A DNA stretch of 8,174 nt from UBA1206 sp041672465 (GTDB lineage Bacteria > Bacillota > Clostridia > Oscillospirales > CAG-382), in NCBI GenBank assembly GCA_041672465.1, contig JBAYZO010000065.1, positions 1-8,174 of the forward strand. The letters are read 5' to 3'. The notes under the pieces were generated by a model. That model saw only the letters and a program-made list of their open reading frames with translations. It was not told the DNA's origin and made no database searches. A program made the translations under genes and the position numbers. Below, piece after piece: positions 1 through 6,012 of the stretch (the stretch's first letter is position 1; each line of letters begins with the position of its first letter).

Positions 1-39
1 CCCTGTATCAGCCTACCCCCGCGAGTGGTCAGCTTGTCT

Positions 40-68
40 ATATTATCACATACCTACAACCTTGTCAA
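40..68 (-). promoter_or_regulatory. Sigma-A type promoter reading leftwards out of the window
   Basis: On the minus strand a perfect TTGACA (63-68) is followed 17 bases later by TAATAT (40-45), which is four of six against TATAAT. The overlapping GATAAT (42-47) matches five of six but at 15-base spacing. Transcription would start near position 33 and run off the left edge. The first 39 bases of the putative transcript contain no start codon with a ribosome site, so the product may be a structural RNA or a gene with a leader beyond the window. It lies downstream of the lipoprotein gene in the same orientation, so the next transcription unit probably starts here. Confidence 0.6.
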
Positions 69-147
69 CCCCTTTTTTAAAGGTTTTAGGATTTATTTTT
101 GCCCAAAAACAAGAGGATAAAAGGTAAAATTTTAGCAAAAAAAGCAG

Positions 148-1203
148 TCAGCTCTCAAGGGAGTTGTGAAACGTGTTAATATAGGAAGAAATATTTTGAA
201 ACGCGCTCCGGCCATTTCCGCCCGAAGGGTTAAAATTTGTCATAATGGCTATAACATAGGGTTTCGGCGCGAGGACTATCCCCGCGTCGTGAAGCACTTT
301 GTAGGCCCCGGTCATATAGCCGTACTTATGCGCCACGCTGTACTCGGTTATCCCGCCGGGGAGAAGGTAGGAATAAGACGTGTTTTTAAGGTATTCCAAA
401 AGCCGTTTTACGTTATCCGAGCTTTGCGATTTAATATAGATATCTTTAAAAAACATCCCCGCCTCAAAGGCTGTCATAAACCCCAAATAGCCCAAATGCG
501 ACGAGCTTGAACAAGAAGTGTCAATACCCAGCCGAAAGGTGTATCTGTTAAAGTCCCCGAAATCAAAGTTATCGTAAAGCATTCGGTAAGCGGTGTTGTC
601 ACTTTGAGTTATTGAGTATTCGATAAGCTTTTCAATGGTATATTTGCTCCCCGAGGGGTTGTTTCTCAGCACCCCGCTCCCGTCCATCTTCTGGGAGGAC
701 GAAAGGGTGAGGGTTTGGTTCAAATCAACCCCGGAAGTCATTAAATACATGGCATAAGGCGCTTTGATAACGCTGGCCGAACAAAACTTTGTGTCCGCGT
801 TAAACGAAATTGAATACCCCGTTGTGAGTTCTTCATAGTATATGCCGAAATCCGCTTTGGCGCCATTTAAAACCGCTGAAATTTGATCAAGCAGTCCGTC
901 CGCTTGGAGGGTGGTAAAACCCTTGATATTGTAGCCTTTATAGCTAGATTCAGCCGGCGCGGGGGCGTCCTCGCTGACTTCGGAAACCGCAGAGGATTCT
1001 TCGCAAATCGACGGGATTTCAGCCGAGCCGACGGCGGGGATTTCGCTTTCGGAATGGCTTGGCTGAGAGGCAGGAGATTCGCCCAGAGAGGAAATTTCCG
1101 ACGAAGTTTTCGGCCTTATATCTTTAAGTTTTACGCAGGAGGAAAAAACCGTCGCGAGCGAAAAACTTATGACAAGACAAATGAGTATGGTTTTTATTTT
1201 CAT
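148..1203 (-). CDS. Lipoprotein serine hydrolase, class A beta-lactamase / DD-peptidase-like fold
   Basis: The 351-residue product starts with a short basic N-terminus, a hydrophobic segment (about residues 5-20) and FSSC ending at Cys23. This looks like a lipobox with an atypical Phe at -3, so a membrane-anchored lipoprotein is predicted. Residues 24-90 form a Ser/Glu/Pro-rich linker. The catalytic domain follows: S144-V-I-K147 fits the S-x-x-K nucleophile motif, S201-D202-N203 fits SDN, and K293-Y294-G295 sits where class A enzymes have K-T/S-G, followed by HDAGIV. A Tyr in that triad is, from memory, a common variant in clostridial serine hydrolases. I see no clear omega-loop Glu (E166 equivalent), so hydrolytic antibiotic resistance is not supported. 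A cell-wall peptide hydrolase or penicillin-binding role is more likely. The ribosome site is weak (AGG about 14 bases upstream). A long hairpin-rich region precedes the gene. Confidence 0.85.
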   Translation of the reverse strand: MKIKTILICLVISFSLATVFSSCVKLKDIRPKTSSEISSLGESPASQPSHSESEIPAVGSAEIPSICEESSAVSEVSEDAPAPAESSYKGYNIKGFTTLQADGLLDQISAVLNGAKADFGIYYEELTTGYSISFNADTKFCSASVIKAPYAMYLMTSGVDLNQTLTLSSSQKMDGSGVLRNNPSGSKYTIEKLIEYSITQSDNTAYRMLYDNFDFGDFNRYTFRLGIDTSCSSSSHLGYLGFMTAFEAGMFFKDIYIKSQSSDNVKRLLEYLKNTSYSYLLPGGITEYSVAHKYGYMTGAYKVLHDAGIVLAPKPYVIAIMTNFNPSGGNGRSAFQNISSYINTFHNSLES

Positions 1204-1243
1204 TTTACGTTTTTACCTATCGGCTTTGTAAATTCAGAGAACC

Positions 1244-1310
1244 GCAACCTTTTTGTCGGTTTCGCTTTAGCGAAATTGCAGTTGTTTAAACTGCAAAGAC
1301 AAAAAGTTGC
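1244..1310. repeat. Predicted three-way-junction (Y-shaped) inverted repeat
   Basis: The outer stem pairs 1244-1257 with 1298-1310: 13 base pairs with one bulged C at 1249. Inside it are two adjacent hairpins. The first is a 6-bp stem TTTCGC/GCGAAA (1260-1265 with 1270-1275, loop TTTA). The second is an 8-bp stem TTGCAGTT/AACTGCAA (1276-1283 with 1289-1296, loop GTTTA). Only G1258, G1259 and A1297 are unpaired at the junction. Three nested perfect or near-perfect stems in 67 bases are very unlikely by chance. The fold is possible in RNA from either strand. It could be a small repeat element, a structured leader of the lipoprotein mRNA, or part of the pmbA 3' end. Confidence 0.75.
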
Positions 1311-1336
1311 TCATTGAAAAATCCATTTTTCAATGA
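1311..1336. repeat. Hairpin / palindrome, first of a tandem pair
   Basis: An 11-bp perfect stem, TCATTGAAAAA (1311-1321) with TTTTTCAATGA (1326-1336), closes a 4-base loop TCCA. It begins directly after the outer stem of the three-way junction, with no spacer. Its inner 22 bases (1313-1334) match the next palindrome at 18 of 22 positions. The 11-mer AAAAATCCATT (1317-1327) recurs inverted at 1400-1410, giving an alternative long-range pairing. A 22-bp palindrome could also be a protein-binding site. Confidence 0.75.
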
Positions 1337-1344
1337 TGTTGTTG

Positions 1345-1366
1345 ATTGAAAGATTTATCTTTCAAT
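1345..1366. repeat. Hairpin / palindrome, second of the tandem pair
   Basis: The arms ATTGAAAGAT (1345-1354) and ATCTTTCAAT (1357-1366) are perfectly complementary. In RNA this is nine pairs with loop TTTA. Relative to the palindrome at 1313-1334 it starts 32 bases later and has the same ends, ATTGAAA and TTTCAAT. The A-T pair at arm position 8 is replaced by G-C, a compensatory double change; the two central bases also differ. A competing hairpin, TATCTTT (1356-1362) with AAAGATA (1369-1375), overlaps its right arm, so a switch between two folds is conceivable. Confidence 0.75.
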
Positions 1367-1450
1367 ATAAAGATAACATAAAACAAGGTGTTTTTCAATA
1401 ATGGATTTTTAAATAAAATGGTTAAAATTTATAAAGTTCGCATACCGCAG

Positions 1451-1494
1451 AAAAATCGGCGCAGCCGGGAAAAGTACCGAGCCATACCGATTTT
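1451..1494 (-). terminator. Possible weak terminator of the tldD-pmbA unit
   Basis: Read on the minus strand, about 50 bases past the pmbA stop, AAAATCGG (1494-1487) pairs with CCGATTTT (1459-1452) across a 27-base loop, and the T-run reaches five at 1455-1451. The large, poorly paired loop and short T-tract make this a weak candidate. The downstream hairpin cluster could equally contribute to 3' end formation. Confidence 0.3.
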
Positions 1495-1541
1495 ATGAGG
1501 GAAAAATAAATTTATAAGCGGTTTTAATCGTCAGCTTAACT

Positions 1542-2840
1542 TTATTTGCCCGAGATAGTCACATTATCAAAAACGGCATACGGAAGCACGGAGTCGCCGT
1601 CACAACTAACCTCTTTTGAGATACCCCTTAAGTTTTTAACAAGCTCAAGCAGGTTGCCGCTTATCATGGTTTCGCTTATAGCGTGTTTGATTTCCCCGTT
1701 TTCTACGTAAAAGCTGTTCTTCGCCACGCCGGCAAACTCGCCGTTAGCGCCCGGATCGCCGCCCGAAAATCTTCCGACGATTATTCCCTTGTCAATTCCT
1801 TTGATAATTTCGGCTATCGGCTTTTCGCCCGGCGCCATAATTAAATTAAAAGAAGAGTTTCTCGCTCTTGTCCTGCCGGTTTTGTTGGCGACATAAAGAG
1901 ACAGCATAAACGAGTTCAGCGCGCCGTCCTTGATTATGTCATAGTTTTCCGATCTGAAACCTTCCGAAGTGAAGCGTTCGCCGCACACCACGCGCCCGTC
2001 AAGCGGGGAGAGCGAAAGCGTGATTTTTTCATCGGCTACTTTTTTACCGATCATATCTTTCCAAAGGCTGGTGCCGTTCAAAATTGACATATCGCCGCAG
2101 AAGTTGCTTAGCAGAACATAGAGCACTCCGCCGAGTGTCTGGGGCGGCAAAACCACCGTTCCGGTGAACTTGCCCTCGAGCGGGGTGGTGTGGACTTGTT
2201 TTTGGATGTTTTCAAAGTCTTCCCTAAACGTGCCGAGTTCGATAAAAGGCTTGTCAAGCGAATCGATGGAAACCCCCGAACCGTAAAAAGAAGAGGATTT
2301 TTCGCCTTCATGGGCGGAAAACATTACCTCGACAACATTTTTGCCCGAAACCGTGTTGTAGATTACCCCGTTTGTGTTTTGGTAAGCGGATTTTGACTTA
2401 ATATGCTTGATTATCATCTGCTCGATGATAATCGCGGGGTAATCTTCCGCGATGTTCGCCATGAAGACTTTGGAGCGGTCAAACAAAGCGGGGATGTCCG
2501 GCGTGGGGCAGCCCTTTACAAAGTCGCCGTTTTCGCCTTTGGGCGCGATATCCCACGCGGGGTCGGGGGGCGAGGATTCCGAAACGTCGGCGCAGCTTTC
2601 AACGGCGGCTTTTATAGAAGCGGCGTCTATGCGGTTGAGGGAGACAAAACCCTTTCTTCCGGCGTTATACATGGTGAGGGAAAGCGCGTTATCGAACAGC
2701 GTTCTGAACAGCGAAAATTCGCCGCCATCCACGTTAAACTCGTTCACCTCGCGGGAGGAAACCGAAACAAAGGCTTTTTCAATGTTTTTTTCCTTAACCA
2801 AATCCAAACACAGGGCGGCTTTTGAAGTTAATTCTTCCAT
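1542..2840 (-). CDS. pmbA: PmbA/TldE, non-catalytic partner of metallopeptidase TldD
   Basis: A 432-residue protein of the TldD/PmbA fold. TldE/PmbA forms a heterodimer with TldD, in which TldD carries the metal site. The pair unfolds and degrades small peptides, and in E. coli it processes microcin B17 and affects CcdA stability. It fits here because the C-terminal part shows the family pattern (GRFSGGDPGANGEFAGVAKNS followed by an SETMISGN stretch), there is no HExxxH motif, and the length suits the family. I chose the ATG at 2838-2840. AGGAGGAA (2851-2858) lies 10 bases upstream, and the open frame before it (to 2924) overlaps tldD and encodes basic, non-family sequence. The start is 5 bases after the tldD stop, and its ribosome site is formed by the last tldD codons, implying translational coupling. 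Substrate unknown: no RiPP precursor gene is visible nearby. Confidence 0.9.
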   Translation of the reverse strand: MEELTSKAALCLDLVKEKNIEKAFVSVSSREVNEFNVDGGEFSLFRTLFDNALSLTMYNAGRKGFVSLNRIDAASIKAAVESCADVSESSPPDPAWDIAPKGENGDFVKGCPTPDIPALFDRSKVFMANIAEDYPAIIIEQMIIKHIKSKSAYQNTNGVIYNTVSGKNVVEVMFSAHEGEKSSSFYGSGVSIDSLDKPFIELGTFREDFENIQKQVHTTPLEGKFTGTVVLPPQTLGGVLYVLLSNFCGDMSILNGTSLWKDMIGKKVADEKITLSLSPLDGRVVCGERFTSEGFRSENYDIIKDGALNSFMLSLYVANKTGRTRARNSSFNLIMAPGEKPIAEIIKGIDKGIIVGRFSGGDPGANGEFAGVAKNSFYVENGEIKHAISETMISGNLLELVKNLRGISKEVSCDGDSVLPYAVFDNVTISGK

Positions 2841-2845
2841 GCTGT

Positions 2846-4240
2846 TTATCTTCCTCCTATCGTGACTTTGCATCGTAGCTCGGGCCCGCCGACCGAAACC
2901 GGCATTTGCTGTTTTTTGCCGCAATAGCCGGAGCTTGACCAGTTCATGGAATCCGAGACCATATCGACGGTTTTCAGCATTTCAAACGCGACTCCCGTTA
3001 TAGTGGTGTCGAGTATTGCGTGCCCTAACTTCCCGCCCTTGATCTCATAACCCATTGTGATTCCAAACATAAATTCGCCGGTGGTGTCGGCCTGCCCGTT
3101 GTTGGAGCTGATAAGGTAATAGCCGTCGTCGACGGAGGCGATTAGGTCGTCAAGCTTGTTGCTGCCCGGGAGCACGGCGGTGTTCCGCATACGGATGAGC
3201 GGTTCGTCGGAAAACAAAAACGCTCTCGCGTTGCCGTTCGGCTTCATCCCAAAGTGGTGTGCGGTCTCGCGGTTGTTCATATATCCCACAAGATTTCCCT
3301 TGTCGATAAGCAGCGCGTCGGTGGCGGGGACGCCCTCATCGTCGACATAAACGGGGAGGGGGGCGGGTTTGTCAAAAGCGGTGTGGGCGAAGTCAACGAG
3401 CGAAATCAAGTCCGAGGCGACTTTTTTGCCCAAATTATGACCCGCTACCGAGCCGCCGAGCACAAGGTCCGCCTCCACGGTGTGGCCGACCGCCTCATGG
3501 GCGAGCATTCCCGAAAGGTCGCCGCCGAGCACCACGGTTTTAAGCCCCGCTTTGGCAAAAACGCCCTCGCGCTTTTGCATAAGCTTCGCGTGGAGTTCGT
3601 CCACTTTTGGGTACAGCAGCGCGGGGTCGGTGAAGTTCTCGCCAAAACTGCCGTAACCGCCTATCGGCGCGAACAGCTCCACCGGCATGCCGTCTTTGGT
3701 TTCGGCAGTGAGAAACACATAGACATAACTGCGGGGGGAAATAAAGTGGGTGTCATAACCGTCCGAGACCGCCAAAAACTTTTCCATGCTGTCTTCGCGA
3801 ATGGCGATAACTCGGCTAGCGAGAGACGGGTAGGTATTTGAAATATAGCCGTCAAGCTGTTTAGCGAAATCGATATATGTCCTTGGGGGGAGCTCGCGCT
3901 TGTTAAGACTTTCGGTATCGGCAAAGCGGCTGCCGCTCTCTTGGGGCGGGAACATGGGTTTTTGCTTTTTTAGGTGAGTATCCATAAAATCGGCGTTGTT
4001 CTTTGCCGCGTCAAGCACGCTTTTTACCGCGTCGTCGTCATAAGACGCGGCGGACGAAAAGCCGTAAACGCCGTTTTTATACACCCGCGCCGAAACGCCC
4101 GAGACTTCGTTCCGCGTATTCGCGGTCAAGTTCCCCGAAACAAGGGTGATCGCCCTGTTTTTTGATATCTGCGCCCTGAGTTCTGTGTGCGTGCCGGGGT
4201 GAAATTCGCTTTTGCGCTTGGTTATAAGGTCATTTAACAT
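2846..4240 (-). CDS. tldD: TldD family zinc metallopeptidase
   Basis: A 464-residue cytosolic peptidase, catalytic subunit of the TldD/TldE complex. The metal-binding motif H248-E-A-V-G-H253 is complete and followed by VEAD, as in the family's HExxxH-x-x-E-x-D signature. The C-terminal Cys (C440, in SGYCGKKQQMPVSVGGPE) matches the conserved cysteine that helps hold zinc. NNRETAHHFG and the TTITG region also fit the family. The length is slightly shorter than E. coli TldD. The start at 4240 has AGGAGG at 4255-4260, a longish 14-base spacing, and no alternative start codon lies between. A weak promoter (CTGATT at 4289-4294, 16 bases, TATATT at 4267-4272) sits in the 50-base gap after the cotH-like gene. 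pmbA follows after 5 bases. Confidence 0.92.
   Translation of the reverse strand: MLNDLITKRKSEFHPGTHTELRAQISKNRAITLVSGNLTANTRNEVSGVSARVYKNGVYGFSSAASYDDDAVKSVLDAAKNNADFMDTHLKKQKPMFPPQESGSRFADTESLNKRELPPRTYIDFAKQLDGYISNTYPSLASRVIAIREDSMEKFLAVSDGYDTHFISPRSYVYVFLTAETKDGMPVELFAPIGGYGSFGENFTDPALLYPKVDELHAKLMQKREGVFAKAGLKTVVLGGDLSGMLAHEAVGHTVEADLVLGGSVAGHNLGKKVASDLISLVDFAHTAFDKPAPLPVYVDDEGVPATDALLIDKGNLVGYMNNRETAHHFGMKPNGNARAFLFSDEPLIRMRNTAVLPGSNKLDDLIASVDDGYYLISSNNGQADTTGEFMFGITMGYEIKGGKLGHAILDTTITGVAFEMLKTVDMVSDSMNWSSSGYCGKKQQMPVSVGGPELRCKVTIGGR
2851..2858 (-). promoter_or_regulatory. pmbA ribosome-binding site inside the tldD 3' end
   Basis: AGGAGGAA on the minus strand, 10 bases before the pmbA ATG, is the Ile-Gly-Gly-Arg coding end of tldD (ATA GGA GGA AGA TAA). 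It decides the pmbA start and suggests that ribosomes finishing tldD reinitiate on pmbA, helping to keep the two subunits in balance. Confidence 0.8.
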
Positions 4241-4266
4241 ATGAGATTTACGCGCCTCCTATACAT

Positions 4267-4294
4267 AATATATATAAATAAATGAAAAAATCAG
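4267..4294 (-). promoter_or_regulatory. Possible weak promoter for tldD-pmbA
   Basis: On the minus strand TATATT (4267-4272, five of six to TATAAT) is preceded at 16 bases by CTGATT (4289-4294, three of six to TTGACA). It overlaps the stop codon of the cotH-like gene. The gap is very AT-rich, so a chance match is likely. It is listed because tldD shows no obvious functional link to the upstream genes. Confidence 0.25.
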
Positions 4295-5970
4295 TTGCTT
4301 ATTTTAAGGAGTTTAAGGCTGATTAATTTATAATCGGTTTCGTTCACGCTGCCGTCCCCGTTGAAGTCGGCGGCGGTGCGGTAAACGCCCCCGAGCTGAA
4401 CGACGTCCAGTATATGAAGTTTCAGAACAATATAATCGGTTATAGTCAGCGCGCCGTCCCCGTCAGTGTCGCCGCTTACGGCTATCTCATACGACGGCCC
4501 GCCGGCGGTGATACAGTCGCCTGTGCGGACAAGCGACGATATGACCGGTTCGCCGTTTTTAACAAGCTTTGATTCGGCGGGGAAATCGCTGAGAAACACG
4601 GCGGTAAGGGTGTTCGGGGGGACATTAGTGATAACCATGCCGTCTACTTTATAAGGCGAGCCCGCCGAAGGCAGGAGCGGGTATTTTGAGTCAAAACCCC
4701 AATATTCAAGCATCCACTTGTTGCGTTTTTCAAGCCAAGAGCGGAGGAATTCCACGTTAGTCTGGTAATCGGCGTCGGGGACGCGCTCCAGCGCGGAGTA
4801 AATTCTTGATACCGACCACCGCGCGGTCGTATAGTTTCGATTAAAAGACGCGATGTTTTCAGAAACAACCCTGTCGATATAATTCCCGCCCAAAATATTG
4901 TCAGCGTAGAGGTTTACGATAAGGTCTTGGAGTTCCAAAAACCGCTCGGTAAGCATATTTGTAAACCAGCCGCAAGTGAGAAGGACTTTATACCACTGCT
5001 TTTGACAGTAAAAGCCCTCCCATGAGTTGCCGGTCGTATAGTAGTTACAATATTCCTTATAGAAAGTGTCGGAACAGTTCCCGGCGGAAAGGTCAAAGTC
5101 CCAGACGGGGCCGGCGTAAAGCTTGCCGCCTTTAATATAATAGCGTGTGGAGCTGGTGTTGAAGTCCACGTTTTTAAAGTATTCCTGAACTATATAAGTG
5201 TCGATAAACGATTTTATATCGTAGTAAACCTCGATTTCTTCTTTCTTTTTTGTTGCCAGCGCTTTTTCGGCATCGCCGAAAAAAGAGTTGACGAAATCGA
5301 CAAGCTTTGAGGTGGGTTCGTCGGGGTCGTTGTACCCCAGCAGAATATTATAGCGTGGGGTTCGAAAACAAATGGGGTTGGAATACCCCGCGTAGGGTTC
5401 GAGCTCTAAAATAACCTCTTCCCCGTCGGTATCTATATCAACCCTTGTCGGGCCGGCCTCAACCGCCTCGGTAAGCAGATAATTGCCCTTGTAGGAGCCG
5501 TTGATATAAACGTCGACAAAGTGAGTCTCGGCAACATAATCCATTCCGATGGTATCGGCGAAATCATAGACCAGTTTGTTTCTGATAAGCGTTTTTTCAT
5601 AGCAATTAGCGAGCAGGCACCATTTTTTAGCCCTGCCCATGCCGAAGAGATCGGTTTTTGAGCTGAACTTAAAGTTATAGGGCTTTTTCAGCCCGGAGGA
5701 TGTGGAGTTGCCGCGGATTTTTATCCGCGCCTCGTCGTCGGAGACGATCTCGTATTCCCCGCCCTCCTTATCCACGACCACCACTTTGCAGTCCGAATAA
5801 CTTTCTTTTATTATATCGTTATCGGTATAAATATAAACGCAGGCGATATCCTTGGGTTCGTACCCGCCGGGCTCGTTATAAGCGGCGGCGCGCGGGTTAT
5901 TATAGGGAAAACCCGAAACCAAAAATGTTACCGCGAGCGTGATAAGCAAAAATGATTTAGTTTTTTTCAT
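4291..5970 (-). CDS. Secreted CotH-family kinase-like protein with C-terminal type I dockerin
   Basis: A 559-residue exported protein. Residues 1-30 form a signal peptide (MKK, a hydrophobic core, then AAA-Y as a likely cleavage point). Residues about 40-430 match the CotH domain: IKIRGNST (83-90), KKPYNFKF (95-102), DLFGMGRAKKW (107-117), TLIRNK (127-132), a VDVYINGSYKGNYLLTE stretch (152-168) and GPVWDFDLS (287-295), whose Asp pair is the likely metal/catalytic site. Bacillus CotH is an atypical ATP-dependent kinase that phosphorylates spore coat proteins; that activity is only inferred here. Residues about 445-495 look like a beta-rich linker. The end (501-559) is a type I dockerin with two calcium loops, D501-T-D-G-D-G…D512 and D535-F-N-G-D-G…D546. 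The protein is therefore probably docked to a cohesin scaffold or the cell surface. The start has AGAAAGG 9 bases upstream. It follows nadE by 42 bases. Confidence 0.88.
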   Translation of the reverse strand: MKKTKSFLLITLAVTFLVSGFPYNNPRAAAYNEPGGYEPKDIACVYIYTDNDIIKESYSDCKVVVVDKEGGEYEIVSDDEARIKIRGNSTSSGLKKPYNFKFSSKTDLFGMGRAKKWCLLANCYEKTLIRNKLVYDFADTIGMDYVAETHFVDVYINGSYKGNYLLTEAVEAGPTRVDIDTDGEEVILELEPYAGYSNPICFRTPRYNILLGYNDPDEPTSKLVDFVNSFFGDAEKALATKKKEEIEVYYDIKSFIDTYIVQEYFKNVDFNTSSTRYYIKGGKLYAGPVWDFDLSAGNCSDTFYKEYCNYYTTGNSWEGFYCQKQWYKVLLTCGWFTNMLTERFLELQDLIVNLYADNILGGNYIDRVVSENIASFNRNYTTARWSVSRIYSALERVPDADYQTNVEFLRSWLEKRNKWMLEYWGFDSKYPLLPSAGSPYKVDGMVITNVPPNTLTAVFLSDFPAESKLVKNGEPVISSLVRTGDCITAGGPSYEIAVSGDTDGDGALTITDYIVLKLHILDVVQLGGVYRTAADFNGDGSVNETDYKLISLKLLKISN

Positions 5971-5995
5971 TTACAATGACCTTTCTGAAAATAAG

Positions 5996-6010
5996 CGCCG
6001 CGTGCCGGCG
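5996..6010 (-). terminator. Small GC hairpin between nadE and the cotH-like gene
   Basis: On the minus strand CGCCG (6010-6006), loop GCACG, CGGCG (6000-5996) is followed by CTTATTTTCA. The 5-bp GC stem is directly after the nadE stop. The T-tract is interrupted, so this is at best a partial terminator or a processing/attenuation site. Read-through into the cotH-like gene remains plausible. Confidence 0.3.
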
Positions 6011-6012
6011 GG

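Larger units (their letters stand above)
1204..1541. other. Non-coding gap with clustered hairpins
   Basis: This 338-base AT-rich interval lies between the pmbA stop and the lipoprotein start, both on the minus strand. I found no credible gene in it. It holds, from left to right: the short lipoprotein leader (1204-1243), a predicted three-way junction (1244-1310), two tandem 22-base palindromes (1313-1334 and 1345-1366), an 11-base inverted copy of part of the first palindrome (1400-1410), and an imperfect long-range stem (1452-1494) that may end pmbA transcription. No promoter close to consensus could be picked out for the lipoprotein gene. Confidence 0.7.

Noticed and set aside
71..147. Intrinsic terminator for the lipoprotein gene
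   Set aside because: The T7 run after the stop (minus strand) lacks a stem before it, and the CCTTT/AAAGG hairpin at 71-83 is short and not followed by a T-tract on the minus strand.
166..510. Open frame on the + strand opposite the lipoprotein gene
   Set aside because: Overlaps the catalytic domain coding region and has no recognisable features.
1313..1366. CRISPR array from the two spaced repeats
   Set aside because: Only two copies with a 10-base spacer, near-perfectly palindromic, and no cas genes; this does not fit CRISPR repeat-spacer geometry.
2841..2924. Upstream ATG (2922-2924) for pmbA
   Set aside because: It would overlap tldD by 79 bases and add a basic tail absent from the family, whereas ATG 2838-2840 has an ideal ribosome site.
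3254..3841. Long open frame on the + strand opposite tldD (about 195 codons)
   Set aside because: It lies entirely inside a well-supported gene on the other strand; its protein is Arg/His/Val-rich with no family resemblance, as expected of an antisense shadow.
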